A stretch of DNA of 64,000 nucleotides, from assembly GCF_000421465.1 (NCBI RefSeq), contig NZ_ATXB01000001.1, positions 1,946,001 to 2,010,000 of the forward strand, in the 5' to 3' direction. The DNA comes from Methylohalobius crimeensis 10Ki (GTDB lineage: Bacteria > Pseudomonadota > Gammaproteobacteria > Methylococcales > Methylothermaceae). Positions 44,387-52,716 of the stretch are shown in pieces (the stretch's first letter is position 1; each line of letters begins with the position of its first letter). Position numbers and translations under genes: made by a program. The notes under the pieces are model-generated. The model did not search any database. It was not told where the DNA came from and saw only the letters and a list, made by a program, of their open reading frames with translations.

Positions 44387-44989
44387 TTAGGATAGTTGGT
44401 AAGTCAACACCGCGGCCCACGCCAACAGCAAAATACCACAGAAACCGCTGATCGTTCTCGGTTCGATGGGAGACAGTTTTTCCAAGGTGATCAGGACGGT
44501 GATAACCACCATGCCGTAAAAACTCATCATCCCCACTCCGAACATCAGCATCATCAATGCCCAGCAGCAACCGACGCACAAAACGCCGTGATGCACCCCC
44601 ATCCCGACGGCCCCCCCTCGCCCATTCCGCCAAGCGGTCATGAGAAACGCGAAAGGCGTGCGGCAACCGTTCAGACAGGCCTGCTTCCAGGGAGAGAACT
44701 GATACAAGCCGGCCACAAGAAATAAAAACGGGGTCAGCCAGGCGGGGAATTCTTCCCGCCAGAATTGCCGTACGCTCCATTGCATGCCGGCCGCGATCAG
44801 GCTGAAGACCAGCCAGATGCCGGCATAACCGGTTCCGAACAACCAAGGCAGCAAAGGGTCTTGCGCATCGAGGCGTTGCGAGACCCGGTTCAAAGCCATC
44901 ACCACGGGCCAACTGGAAGGCAGCATCATGGCCGCCATCATAACTACCCAAAGAAACGCCAAGGGGAGAAAATCGTTTCCGTATTCCAT
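44387..44989 (-). CDS. DUF2182 integral membrane protein
   Basis: 200 residues with about five or six membrane segments. WVVMMAAMMLPSSWPVVMAL near the N-terminus and SPWKQACLNGCRTPF ... GVLCVGCCWALMMLMFGVGMM are the family's conserved cysteine and methionine-rich motifs, suggesting metal (possibly copper) binding in the membrane. DUF2182 genes typically sit beside DUF1326 genes, as here (9 bases apart). Function is not established. Confidence 0.85.
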   Translation of the reverse strand: MEYGNDFLPLAFLWVVMMAAMMLPSSWPVVMALNRVSQRLDAQDPLLPWLFGTGYAGIWLVFSLIAAGMQWSVRQFWREEFPAWLTPFLFLVAGLYQFSPWKQACLNGCRTPFAFLMTAWRNGRGGAVGMGVHHGVLCVGCCWALMMLMFGVGMMSFYGMVVITVLITLEKLSPIEPRTISGFCGILLLAWAAVLTYQLS

Positions 44990-44998
44990 ATTCGGCGT

Positions 44999-45616
44999 TC
45001 AGGGCTCATAAACGAAGGGTGAATAAAACCCGTTTCGGCCGGAAAACTCCCACTTGAAACCGTAATCTTGATAGGTGTAAGTTCGCGATTTGGCCACTCG
45101 GGACGGATGACTGGATACCACGCACAAGGGTGGATTGTCGATCGCCGGCACCCCGCCCCGAATGCCTTGAATCCCCTCGACTTCGGCCTCCGCGACCCCT
45201 TCGATCACCAGACGGCGTCGCTCGCCGTCCATTCGAAAATCGATCCGGGCCAACTGGCTGCCCAACACTTTTGTCACGAAGCCCAACAATAAGGCGGGCT
45301 GTCCGCCCATTTGACCGCTGAAGATTTGTTCAAGGGCGACCCATTGATCCTCGTTGACGCGCTCGTCCAGATACAACGCCGCCTGCCACTCACCGTCCTT
45401 CATGTTCCCCGGAGCATAACAGGCCAAGGCCACATTCAGATTATCCAAACTCGTCGCCCCATAGCGGCCGCGCTTGATATGCCAACCGACCAACAACCGG
45501 CAATCTCCATCCGTCGGCGGCTTGAACCAGATGCAAGGACACGCGGCCTCGCAGTTGCAAGTCTCGAAATACTCTCCCTCCAGCCGCCATTCAATCTCAA
45601 CATTTTTGCTCATCAA
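44999..45616 (-). CDS. DUF1326 domain protein
   Basis: 205 residues, soluble. WRLEGEYFETCNCEAACPCIWF at the N-terminus is the DUF1326 signature, with a CxCxxxCPC cluster likely to bind metal. It pairs with the DUF2182 membrane protein downstream, a recurring gene pair of unknown function. The start overlaps the SDR stop by 4 bases (ATGA), so it is translated in coupling with the reductase-like gene. Confidence 0.87.
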   Translation of the reverse strand: MMSKNVEIEWRLEGEYFETCNCEAACPCIWFKPPTDGDCRLLVGWHIKRGRYGATSLDNLNVALACYAPGNMKDGEWQAALYLDERVNEDQWVALEQIFSGQMGGQPALLLGFVTKVLGSQLARIDFRMDGERRRLVIEGVAEAEVEGIQGIRGGVPAIDNPPLCVVSSHPSRVAKSRTYTYQDYGFKWEFSGRNGFYSPFVYEP

Positions 45617-46353
45617 AATCCCTCTGCAAAAGGTCTCAAATCCATCTCATGGGTCCAGGCGTCGGGGGGTTGACAATGAAGCTGCCAATAGACCTCCGCA
45701 ATGGATGCAGGTCGGATCAGCTCATTCTCCCCTTTCGCCCGAACCAAATCCGGAAACTGGGTCCGAGCCCGCTCGCCGTCGATCACCCCATCGATGACCA
45801 CATGGACCACGTGGATGCCCTTGGGACCGAACTCCCGCGCCATGCCTTGAGCCAATCCTCGCAAGGCGAACTTGGCGCTGGCGAAGCCGGCGAACGGGGG
45901 TTTGGATCGAAGCGAGGCGCTCGCACCGGTGAATATCAGCGTCCCTCGCCCGACCCGCGCCATCCGTCGGAGCGCTTCCCGCCCGACCTGAAATGCCGCC
46001 AGGGAATTCGCTCGCCACAAGGCTTCGAACGCTTCCGATTCCGTATCCAAGAGGGGCGCGCGCAAATTTTTATCCACCGTGCAGGCCACCAATTCCGGCA
46101 CGCAATCGCAGCCGTCAACGGCTTCGAACAGGGCCTTGACCTGATCTTCGACCGTGGCATCCGCGACGACGGGAATGGCTCGCCCGCCGCCGCTCTCGAT
46201 GGTAGCGGCCACCTGGCGCAATTTGCGCTCCGTCCGCCCGGCAATGAACACCGGCAAGCCTTGAGCGGCGAAGCGCCGAGCCAAGGCCGCGCCGAGTCCC
46301 GTCTCGGGGCCCACCCCGACCACCACCGCCGCAGGTGTCGCAGCCCCCATCAT
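45613..46353 (-). CDS. Short-chain dehydrogenase/reductase family protein with Phe in place of the catalytic Tyr
   Basis: 246 residues with a Rossmann fold. The cofactor loop is GVGPETGLGAALARRF, and AGRTERKL suggests NADP preference. The active-site serine lies in FTGASASLRSKPP, but the YxxxK motif reads FAGFASAKFAL: Lys is kept and Tyr replaced by Phe (TTC codon on the minus strand). Other SDRs share this FASAKFALR wording from memory, so it is a subfamily trait rather than a lesion. Catalytic ability is uncertain. It is coupled by 4-base overlaps to genes on both sides. Confidence 0.82.
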   Translation of the reverse strand: MMGAATPAAVVVGVGPETGLGAALARRFAAQGLPVFIAGRTERKLRQVAATIESGGGRAIPVVADATVEDQVKALFEAVDGCDCVPELVACTVDKNLRAPLLDTESEAFEALWRANSLAAFQVGREALRRMARVGRGTLIFTGASASLRSKPPFAGFASAKFALRGLAQGMAREFGPKGIHVVHVVIDGVIDGERARTQFPDLVRAKGENELIRPASIAEVYWQLHCQPPDAWTHEMDLRPFAEGF

Positions 46354-46997
46354 CCGCGCCGGAAAATCAAAGCGAAATTATTGGCGGGCATATCGATCTG
46401 CTCCGCGAGCCGCATTCCATGCGCTTCAGCCGCCCGGCGAAGGTCGGCGACATCCTTCAAGCCCCACTCCGGCACGCCGGTGGAATCCAGGATATTGTGA
46501 AACGCCTCGTTGGAAGAAGTGGTAAAGCGGCCTTCCACCCTAAACGGGCCATAAACCATCAAAAACCCGTCTTCGCTCAACAGGCGCGAAGCACAAGCCA
46601 TCATTCCATCGGCGATATTGATCGGCGCCACTTGGAAGATGTTGATACAGAACATGGATTGATAATCCCCTGCTTCCGGCCAGGAAGCCGGATCGGTCAA
46701 ATCGAGCGGGATCGGGTCGGCGATATTCGAATTATTCTGTTCTTCCCGCAGCTTGCGAATATTCTCGAAGGTTTCGTCGGTCTTGTCGGAAGGCTGAAAA
46801 ACCAAGTGGGGGAAATGCGGCGCAAAATAGTTGATATGCATGCCGCTTCCGCTGGCAAGCTCCAATACTTTCCCCTGCTCCTGTGGCAATTTGGACCGCA
46901 ATACCTCCAGAATCGGGTCCCGGTTGCGCTTCCCCGCCCATGCGACGTACTCGCTCAAGGGATGGGGATCCAAGGGAGGACGATCTTCGTAAGCCAT
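46350..46997 (-). CDS. DUF938 SAM-dependent methyltransferase-like protein
   Basis: 215 residues with a class I methyltransferase fold: VLELASGSGMHINYFA is motif I, PSDKTDETFENI the acidic loop, and INIFQVAPINIADGMMACASRLL the typical DUF938 segment. The N-terminal AWAGKRNRDPILEVL is also diagnostic. The substrate is unknown. It is the first gene of the minus-strand operon. A sigma-54 type promoter lies about 47-62 bases upstream and the ribosome site is TGAGGAGAAAC. Confidence 0.87.
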   Translation of the reverse strand: MAYEDRPPLDPHPLSEYVAWAGKRNRDPILEVLRSKLPQEQGKVLELASGSGMHINYFAPHFPHLVFQPSDKTDETFENIRKLREEQNNSNIADPIPLDLTDPASWPEAGDYQSMFCINIFQVAPINIADGMMACASRLLSEDGFLMVYGPFRVEGRFTTSSNEAFHNILDSTGVPEWGLKDVADLRRAAEAHGMRLAEQIDMPANNFALIFRRG

Positions 46998-47043
46998 GAT
47001 AGGTTTCTCCTCAATAAATACTTAGTTGTCTCACTTCCTTTGA

Positions 47044-47059
47044 AACAAATTCTGTGCCA
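47044..47059 (-). promoter_or_regulatory. Sigma-54 (RpoN) promoter for the DUF938-SDR-DUF1326-DUF2182-cupin operon
   Basis: Read on the minus strand from 47059: TGGCAC-N5-TTGTT, matching TGGCAC-N5-TTGCW with only the -12 C changed to T. Transcription would start near 47033, leaving a leader of about 36 bases to the DUF938 ATG. The divergent neighbour encodes a sigma-54 activator with an intact GAFTGA loop, which strengthens the call. Confidence 0.8.
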
Positions 47060-47109
47060 ACCCGAGAAACAGCTAATTGCGTGCATTGCATCCGGATATG
47101 ACGTATATT

Positions 47110-47146
47110 TGTGAAATAACATTTCACATACCAGAAATAGGATTTC
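47110..47146. promoter_or_regulatory. Tandem palindromic enhancer sites for the sigma-54 activator
   Basis: Two dyads share the core GAAAT-N3-ATTTC. The first, TGTGAAATAACATTTCACA (47110-47128), is a perfect 8-base inverted repeat. The second, GAAATAGGATTTC (47134-47146), is perfect in its 5-base arms. Their centres are 21 bases apart, two helical turns, so a protein would bind the same DNA face. They lie about 85-110 bases upstream of the predicted sigma-54 start and directly before the activator gene, which suggests autoregulation too. Confidence 0.75.
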
Positions 47147-47152
47147 ACTTTT

Positions 47153-48715
47153 ATGATCAAGCCTTCTTTTGCCTCCCTCGATCCGGTGTTATTCCTGCAA
47201 ACTTTCGTCCTGGAACTGCTTCACGCGTGCGAACAGCACGGCAATCCGCAAGAAGAATACATCGAGCACATCGCTCACAGCGCCGGACGTTTTTTCGAGG
47301 AAAGCTATCGCAATGATTTCGAACTCGAAGCCCCGCTCGACGTGGAGCGCTATGTGGACTTGATTCTGGGCTTGAAAAACCGGATCGGAGGCAATTTTTC
47401 TCTCGACTCCAGCGAACCGGGGTGCGTTCGGGTCATCAATACCCGCTGTCCCTTCGGCGAGGGAGTGAAAAATTTCCCGGAACTCTGCCGCATGACCTCG
47501 AGCGTGTTTGGCGGCATCGCGGCGCGGAATTTCGGCTATGCCAAGGTGGATATCGCCGAATGCATCGCCCGGGATCATGGACGCTGCCGGGTTTGCATCC
47601 ATCTGAACCGGGAAGACGCCCGGGATCAACCGGGCAAGGAATACCTCAAACCCCAGGAAAGCCGCCAGAACCGGGAAGAAATCAGCACCTTGAAATCCCA
47701 GATTGAAACCCAGTTGCACAAATTATGGCTGCAGACCAGCAAGACCAAAGCCACCAAAGGCAACTTGCCCGAACCGCCGGGAATCATCGCCGAATCCCCG
47801 CCGATGCGGCGGATGGTCAAGGCGATTCATAAACTCGCCCCCACCGACGCCACGGTCTTGATTCAGGGCGAAACCGGGGTCGGCAAGGAGCTGATCGCCA
47901 AAGCGATTCACGCCATGAGTCCCCGCGCCAACCGCCCTTTCATCGCCATCAACTGCGGAGCGATCCCGGAAACCCTGATCGAGAGCACTTTATTCGGGCA
48001 TGAGAAAGGCGCTTTCACCGGCGCGATCGACATCCATCAGGGAGTCTTCGAACGGGCCGAAGGCGGTACCCTCTTTCTGGACGAAGTCGACGCCCTCTCT
48101 CCCGCCGCGCAAATCCGGCTGCTGAGGGTGCTGCAGGAAAGCGAAATCGAGCGGGTCGGCGGCCGACGCGTCATTCACGTGGACGTCCGCATTCTCGCCG
48201 CCACCAACCGCAACCTGGAAGAAGTGGTGCGGGAAGGAGATTTCCGCGAAGATCTGTTCTTCCGAATCCACGTGGTCCGGCTTTCCATGCCGCCTCTACG
48301 GCGGCGGACCGAAGACCTGCCCGCATTGGTCCAACTCATCCTGCAACGACTGGGCAAAAAGTATCGCCGACCGATCAGCGGCGTGAGCCGGACCGTGATG
48401 GATCAAATCCGCCATTACGCTTGGCCGGGCAATGTCAGGGAACTGGAAAATACCTTGGAACGCAGCTTTTTATTCTCGGATGAAGCGGAGCTGACCCACC
48501 TGGATATAGCCGCCCCGACGAATGCGTCTCCGCCCAGCTGGCGACAACTCAAGGAACAAGTCTTAACCGAAGCGGAAAAGAATTATCTGTTGGAATCCCT
48601 GCACCATCACCGCGGCAACGTGGACGCCGTCGCCCAAGCGATGGGATTGACTCCCCGCTCCATCTATTTGAAATTGAAACAGCACGGATTGACGGCGGCG
48701 GCTTATCGGGGTTGA
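47153..48715 (+). CDS. Sigma-54 dependent transcriptional activator with MOD1-like sensory domain
   Basis: 520 residues. The N-terminal sensory domain (about 1-165) contains [39 protein letters not shown] and RVCIHL, resembling the methanogen output domain (MOD1) class with several cysteines. A short coiled linker leads to the AAA+ domain (about 205-440) with Walker [15 protein letters not shown] (the sigma-54 contact loop), Walker [10 protein letters not shown] and the arginine finger region. A Fis-type helix-turn-helix ends the protein ([20 protein letters not shown]). It most likely activates the divergent operon through the two palindromes. The cysteine-rich sensor suggests a metal, redox or small-molecule cue. 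Confidence 0.9.
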   Translation: MIKPSFASLDPVLFLQTFVLELLHACEQHGNPQEEYIEHIAHSAGRFFEESYRNDFELEAPLDVERYVDLILGLKNRIGGNFSLDSSEPGCVRVINTRCPFGEGVKNFPELCRMTSSVFGGIAARNFGYAKVDIAECIARDHGRCRVCIHLNREDARDQPGKEYLKPQESRQNREEISTLKSQIETQLHKLWLQTSKTKATKGNLPEPPGIIAESPPMRRMVKAIHKLAPTDATVLIQGETGVGKELIAKAIHAMSPRANRPFIAINCGAIPETLIESTLFGHEKGAFTGAIDIHQGVFERAEGGTLFLDEVDALSPAAQIRLLRVLQESEIERVGGRRVIHVDVRILAATNRNLEEVVREGDFREDLFFRIHVVRLSMPPLRRRTEDLPALVQLILQRLGKKYRRPISGVSRTVMDQIRHYAWPGNVRELENTLERSFLFSDEAELTHLDIAAPTNASPPSWRQLKEQVLTEAEKNYLLESLHHHRGNVDAVAQAMGLTPRSIYLKLKQHGLTAAAYRG

Positions 48716-48732
48716 AAGATACGCCAATAAGA

Positions 48733-49095
48733 TCAACTGAATTGGTCGATCAACTGTTCCAACAATTCAGCCGCCTGCGGAGCAAAATCGATGATTTCAA
48801 AGCCTATCCAGTATCGGCCGTCCCCCTCGTCCCGTTCGGTCCAAAGGCTTTCTATGCCGAGGCCAAGACGATTCGTCGCCAAGTCCCGGCTTTCCGGCAA
48901 GGCAATCTCCACCTGAAAGACTCGATTAGGTTCGATCGAACGTTGGCCGAGCAACATCATGCCACGCCGGGACAAATTGGCCAATTCCCCCAGGACTTCC
49001 CCCGAACCTTGATCATGAACCCGGAGAGGGATCAACACGGGGACTCGAGGTTCTTTTCGGCGTTCCGACATGATTTTAACCGTTGCTTTAACCAT
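48733..49095 (-). CDS. PilZ domain protein (cyclic di-GMP receptor)
   Basis: 120 residues, a lone PilZ domain. The c-di-GMP motif RRKEPRVPV (RxxxR) is near the N-terminus, followed by NLSRRGMMLLG in the position of (D/N)xSxxG. So ligand binding is plausible. It could respond to diguanylate cyclases such as the one at the right edge of the window. It converges on the sigma-54 activator gene with 17 bases between the stops. Confidence 0.85.
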   Translation of the reverse strand: MVKATVKIMSERRKEPRVPVLIPLRVHDQGSGEVLGELANLSRRGMMLLGQRSIEPNRVFQVEIALPESRDLATNRLGLGIESLWTERDEGDGRYWIGFEIIDFAPQAAELLEQLIDQFS

Positions 49096-49137
49096 TCCTA
49101 CAAAGTATAGGCGGGGTGGAGAAATCGTGTTGCAAGA

Positions 49138-49680
49138 TCAGAGCGTTCTGGCCAACACGAGGGCATCTTCCCGCTTGCCGGCTTCCGCCGGATAATAATC
49201 CTTGCGCCGACCGATATCGTTGAACCCCAGCCGATAATAAAGATTCACCGCCGCTTCATTGCTGGGACGCACTTCCAACAGCACCATGTCGGCACGCTTC
49301 TCTTTCGCCGCTTGAATAAGACATTCCATCATCCGCTGGCCATAGCCCGCTCCCTGCCATCTTGGCGAGACGCAAATATTCATCACATGGGCTTCCCCCG
49401 CCCCGACGGAAAGAATCCCGTAGGCGATCACTTCGTCCCCCATCTCTCCCACCCAGCAGGAATAACCGACCTTGAGGCAACTTTTGAAAATCTCCACGGG
49501 CCAAGGGAAGGGGTAGGCGGACTCCTCAATGGCGGCCACGGCCTTCAAGTCCTTTTTTTTCATGGGTCTGATCTCAAAAGCCACTTTCTTCACCGCCTCG
49601 GGACAATAGCGTTCATAAAACGCCCGTTGGGCATCGCTGCCGACCCAACGTTTCAAGGTCGCTAAAATTTCATCCATCAC
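49138..49680 (-). CDS. rimI: GNAT acetyltransferase RimI (ribosomal protein S18 alanine N-acetyltransferase)
   Basis: 180 residues. The GNAT domain spans about residues 35-180, with acetyl-CoA binding in SPRWQGAGYGQRMME and the RimI-typical FPWPVEIFKSCL and NLYYRLGFNDIGRRKDYY. The first ~35 residues extend beyond the usual RimI start and may include part of a neighbouring function or just an N-terminal arm. The ribosome site AAGAGGAGGAGGACC is unusually long and is complementary to a small-RNA candidate at 49996-50081. Confidence 0.85.
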   Translation of the reverse strand: MMDEILATLKRWVGSDAQRAFYERYCPEAVKKVAFEIRPMKKKDLKAVAAIEESAYPFPWPVEIFKSCLKVGYSCWVGEMGDEVIAYGILSVGAGEAHVMNICVSPRWQGAGYGQRMMECLIQAAKEKRADMVLLEVRPSNEAAVNLYYRLGFNDIGRRKDYYPAEAGKREDALVLARTL

Positions 49681-49819
49681 TTGGTCCTCCTCCTCTTATC
49701 AGCCCATTCATTTTAAACCGTCCGCCAAAGAAAGAGAGGATCATCCCAAGTGTGGCATATGACACAAAATTTTGGACTTCCCTGGAAATTTGGTTTACAC
49801 TCCTTTCCCGTGCTACAGG

Positions 49820-49972
49820 GAAAAGAACGCCGAAGATGCGTCAAAGAGGAGGAGTACCCTGTCTAGCCGAATAATAATAACAACAAACGCTGTCATGCCT
49901 TAGCTAACAGCGATCAGAATTTTTATAGGATAAAAACAACAACAAACCAGCCCGCCTTGAGCGGGCTTTTTT
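49820..49972 (+). ncRNA. Candidate small RNA, plus strand
   Basis: No open frame fits. The segment contains CAAAGAGGAGGAG (49842-49854), a hairpin CGCTGT...ACAGCG, A-rich single-stranded linkers (ATAATAATAACAACAAA; AAAACAACAACAAACC) and ends in a clean terminator (AGCCCGC / GCGGGCT at 49949-49967, then T6). The modular stems, linkers and terminator resemble regulatory RNAs. The promoter is unclear: TTTACA at 49794-49799 is a possible -35. The 5' end given is a guess. Confidence 0.5.
49949..49972 (+). terminator. Rho-independent terminator, plus strand
   Basis: AGCCCGC (49949-49955), loop CTTGA, GCGGGCT (49961-49967), followed by a T run. No protein gene precedes it on this strand, which is the main reason to suspect a non-coding transcript. 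Confidence 0.88.
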
Positions 49973-49993
49973 ATGCGGCTTTGCCAGCGCCGG

Positions 49994-50020
49994 ACAAAAA
50001 AAAGCGACCGATTCGGTCGC
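49994..50020 (-). terminator. Rho-independent terminator, minus strand
   Basis: On the minus strand GCGACCG (50020-50014), loop AAT, CGGTCGC (50010-50004) is followed by TTTTTTTT. It ends the TonB receptor transcript and the proposed small RNA. Confidence 0.9.
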
Positions 50021-50081
50021 CAAAGAGGAGGAGAACTACTGTTGAGATGAACTTTGGGAGAGCCTGCCCTCGCAAAGTTCG
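49996..50081 (-). ncRNA. Candidate small RNA, minus strand, with an anti-Shine-Dalgarno stretch
   Basis: A TATAAT box (50093-50088 on the minus strand) is followed about 7 bases later by an 86-base segment. That segment holds a hairpin (AACTTTG / CAAAGTT), then CTCCTCCTCTTTG, then a terminator stem GCGACCG / CGGTCGC with eight T. The CU-rich stretch is exactly complementary to the 13 bases in the convergent plus-strand candidate, to 11 bases of the rimI ribosome site and to 9 bases before the TonB receptor start. The alternative is that it is only the 3' untranslated end of the receptor mRNA. Confidence 0.5.
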
Positions 50082-50164
50082 GTATCTATTATAGTCGCTC
50101 CTCCTGATTATTCTATCCCCAATTTTATAACCACATTGTTTTCTTAAACAAAACAATCGTCGGT

Positions 50165-52498
50165 TTAAATTTGCAGGCGAATACCGCCCCAGATTCCACG
50201 CGGGGCGGCAGGGCCCACGAAACGCGCATCTTCGTAGTCGTCTCCCAGCACTTCGTCGGGTTCTCCATACAAGCCCATCGTGGTGTAACGCTTGTCGAAC
50301 AGGTTGTCGACCCGGAGAAATACCTGCACGTAGCGATTGAAACGATATTCACTCCTGAGATTGAAGACCCAATAGCCGGGTACGGGATCGTTCAAATTGG
50401 CCTCGTCCCCCCGGAAATAGCGGTTGCTGTTATAAATGCCGCTCAAGCCGAGAGATAGCTGGGGCAGAATATCCACATCCATGTTGAATTTGAACATATG
50501 CTCGGGCACACCCGGAACCCGATCTCCTCGGCTGACCTGAATCCGATCGTCGACGGCGGAGGGATTGTTGGGGCTGGGCGCGGAGAACGGCGTGCGGAAC
50601 GTGGCGTCCAAATAAGTGTAATGGAATCCATAGCGCAGCTTCTGCAGCCACATTCCCGTCAGTTGATTGTCCAGCTCTCCGGTCAGGTTGGCTTCCAGCC
50701 CCTGCCGGCGGGTCGTTCCAACGTTGCTGAAAAACCCTTCGCTGGTCAGATCGCCGGCACTGATAAAGAGAATATCATCGTGGTTTTTGGTCAGGAAATA
50801 GCCGGTGTGCCAGTGAAAACGCGTGCTTACGGAGTCGCCCAAAGAGATCTCGTCAAAGGTCCCCCTGAAGCCCGCTTCCCAGCTTCGGGTCACGACTTGA
50901 TCCAGCGGAGGATCGGCGAGGAAGGCGTTGGGCAGTTTACACGGCGCTTCCGGATCGGCGCAGCTCAATTCCATCGGTGAGGGAGCCCGGGTTCCGACAC
51001 TGTAACGACCGTACACCGAAACCTCCGGCATGAAATCATAAGTAATCCCTGCAGATGGATTGAAGCGGTTGAAGGTATGCTTGCCGTTCAGTTCGGTGCC
51101 GAAATTGTCTCTCAAATCGATGTGGGTCGCGTTATAACGCCCCGACACCGACAAAGTCAGGTCGTCGATGGGGCTCAGCTGCTCGATGAAATAGCCGCCG
51201 AAATGGGTCACCTCCCCGTCCAGTCGCACCCGGGATTCCATTTCCTTAATGCCGCTTCCCTCGGTTCCCCGGTTGTTGGTCAAGCGCGCCAGTTCCGTGT
51301 CGGATTGGAAGTGCGTCTGAGCCTGGTCGAAACTGAAACCCGTCACAAAACGGTTTTTCATCCCGAACAGGTCGTATAAAAAGGCCGTCTGCAGCTGGGT
51401 GCCGTATCCCCGCTGGCGGGTTTTACTGGAGTTGTTGGTCGCGGAATCGACCATTGGCGACCAAGCAATCGGATTGCCAAACACATCTTCCAGGATTTCG
51501 TCTTCGTCTTCTTCACACATGAAATCCGTGTCATCGTCGCAACGCTCGAAATCCGTATCGTCCCCGTTGAAGGTGCGCGTTTGGTTGAAGCGATAGTAGG
51601 CGTTGGCGGACACTTGGATGTGATCGTTGACCCAGAAGTTACCGTCGAGATTACTGAAGAACATCCGGTTAAGCGTCTCGTCCGGATGGGTGAAGATGGC
51701 GTTTTGCTCTTCTTGGAATAACTGAATGGGTATCGCGCCATTCCCGATCAATTCGCTGTCGGTGCCGGAGAGAGTCAAGTTGAGCTCGCTTTTGTCGCCC
51801 CGCCAACTCAAGACACCGAAAGCCTGTTTTACCTGGGTGGGGGATAAGTCGCGCCAACCGTCTTCTTCGAAATGGCGAAGATGCAGAAAATAACCTACCG
51901 TACCATTGTTCCATCCGCTGGACAGCTCTTCATTATGCCGCCCCCAGGAACCGGCATACCCCTCAAATTGATGATAGGGAAACGAAAAACCGGTTTTGCT
52001 CCGAATGGCGAGGGCGCCGCCCAAGGTATTGAGGCCGTACACCGGATCGGAACCGGGATGCAGTTCCATCCGCTCGATGGCTCCTTCAGGGATCAGATCC
52101 CAATTGACCGTATCGCCGAACGGTTCGTTGAAGCGCACTCCGTTGAGATAAATGCTCATCCCCTGAGGCAACCCCAACAAGGGCGAGGCGGTAAAGCCAC
52201 GATACTGAATATCGGGTTGGAAGGGATTGTTCTGGGCGTCGTTGACCGAAACGCTTCCCAGGTGGTTGCGGAAATAATCGCTGATGGAGAAACTGTGGTC
52301 CTTTTCCAGTTCCTGCCCGGTAACGGTCTGAATATTCGCGGGGATCTGAGACACGGGCACGCCGATACCGCCCAAAGGGGTTTCCCCCACGATATCCATC
52401 TTTTCCAGTTCCACCGCCTCTTCGGCGCCGGCCACCGGCGCCATCAAGGCTAGCGCTATTCCGACCGCCAACCGCCTGGGCGGAAAGATATTCTTCAC
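50165..52498 (-). CDS. TonB-dependent outer-membrane receptor
   Basis: 777 residues with a signal peptide (RRLAVGIALALMAPVAGA), a TonB-box-like segment (EKMDIVGETP), a plug domain (IPANIQTVTGQELEKDHSF to GLNTLGGALAIRSKTG) and a 22-strand-type barrel ending in GIWGGIRLQI. A very acidic loop with two cysteines lies around residues 310-340 (GDDTDFERCDDDTDF and CEEDEDEILED). It imports a scarce ligand across the outer membrane. The ligand is not identifiable; the acidic loop hints at a cation-bearing one. The ribosome site is AAGAGGAGGACC. Confidence 0.92.
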   Translation of the reverse strand: MKNIFPPRRLAVGIALALMAPVAGAEEAVELEKMDIVGETPLGGIGVPVSQIPANIQTVTGQELEKDHSFSISDYFRNHLGSVSVNDAQNNPFQPDIQYRGFTASPLLGLPQGMSIYLNGVRFNEPFGDTVNWDLIPEGAIERMELHPGSDPVYGLNTLGGALAIRSKTGFSFPYHQFEGYAGSWGRHNEELSSGWNNGTVGYFLHLRHFEEDGWRDLSPTQVKQAFGVLSWRGDKSELNLTLSGTDSELIGNGAIPIQLFQEEQNAIFTHPDETLNRMFFSNLDGNFWVNDHIQVSANAYYRFNQTRTFNGDDTDFERCDDDTDFMCEEDEDEILEDVFGNPIAWSPMVDSATNNSSKTRQRGYGTQLQTAFLYDLFGMKNRFVTGFSFDQAQTHFQSDTELARLTNNRGTEGSGIKEMESRVRLDGEVTHFGGYFIEQLSPIDDLTLSVSGRYNATHIDLRDNFGTELNGKHTFNRFNPSAGITYDFMPEVSVYGRYSVGTRAPSPMELSCADPEAPCKLPNAFLADPPLDQVVTRSWEAGFRGTFDEISLGDSVSTRFHWHTGYFLTKNHDDILFISAGDLTSEGFFSNVGTTRRQGLEANLTGELDNQLTGMWLQKLRYGFHYTYLDATFRTPFSAPSPNNPSAVDDRIQVSRGDRVPGVPEHMFKFNMDVDILPQLSLGLSGIYNSNRYFRGDEANLNDPVPGYWVFNLRSEYRFNRYVQVFLRVDNLFDKRYTTMGLYGEPDEVLGDDYEDARFVGPAAPRGIWGGIRLQI

Positions 52499-52716
52499 AA
52501 GGTCCTCCTCTTCGCAATCGACTCAAAAGCGAGACAGGATACGGAAAGAAGCACCCCGAGAGTATGGGAAAATTTCCCGAATTTTTTATTCTAAGAGATG
52601 GTTTACAAGAATTATCTCCACGCCGTGAACCCGTCCCTGGGAGCTCGTCGAGCACCGGAAAACACGCACCCGTGGATGGCGAAGCGTCAATGCTGCGATT
52701 GGCTTGCTGACCGTCC

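Noticed and set aside
43950..44951. A 333-residue minus-strand frame spanning the cupin and DUF2182 region
   Set aside because: Its first 195 residues are the wrong frame of DUF2182; only the last 138 residues, with their own signal peptide and ribosome site, are a real protein.
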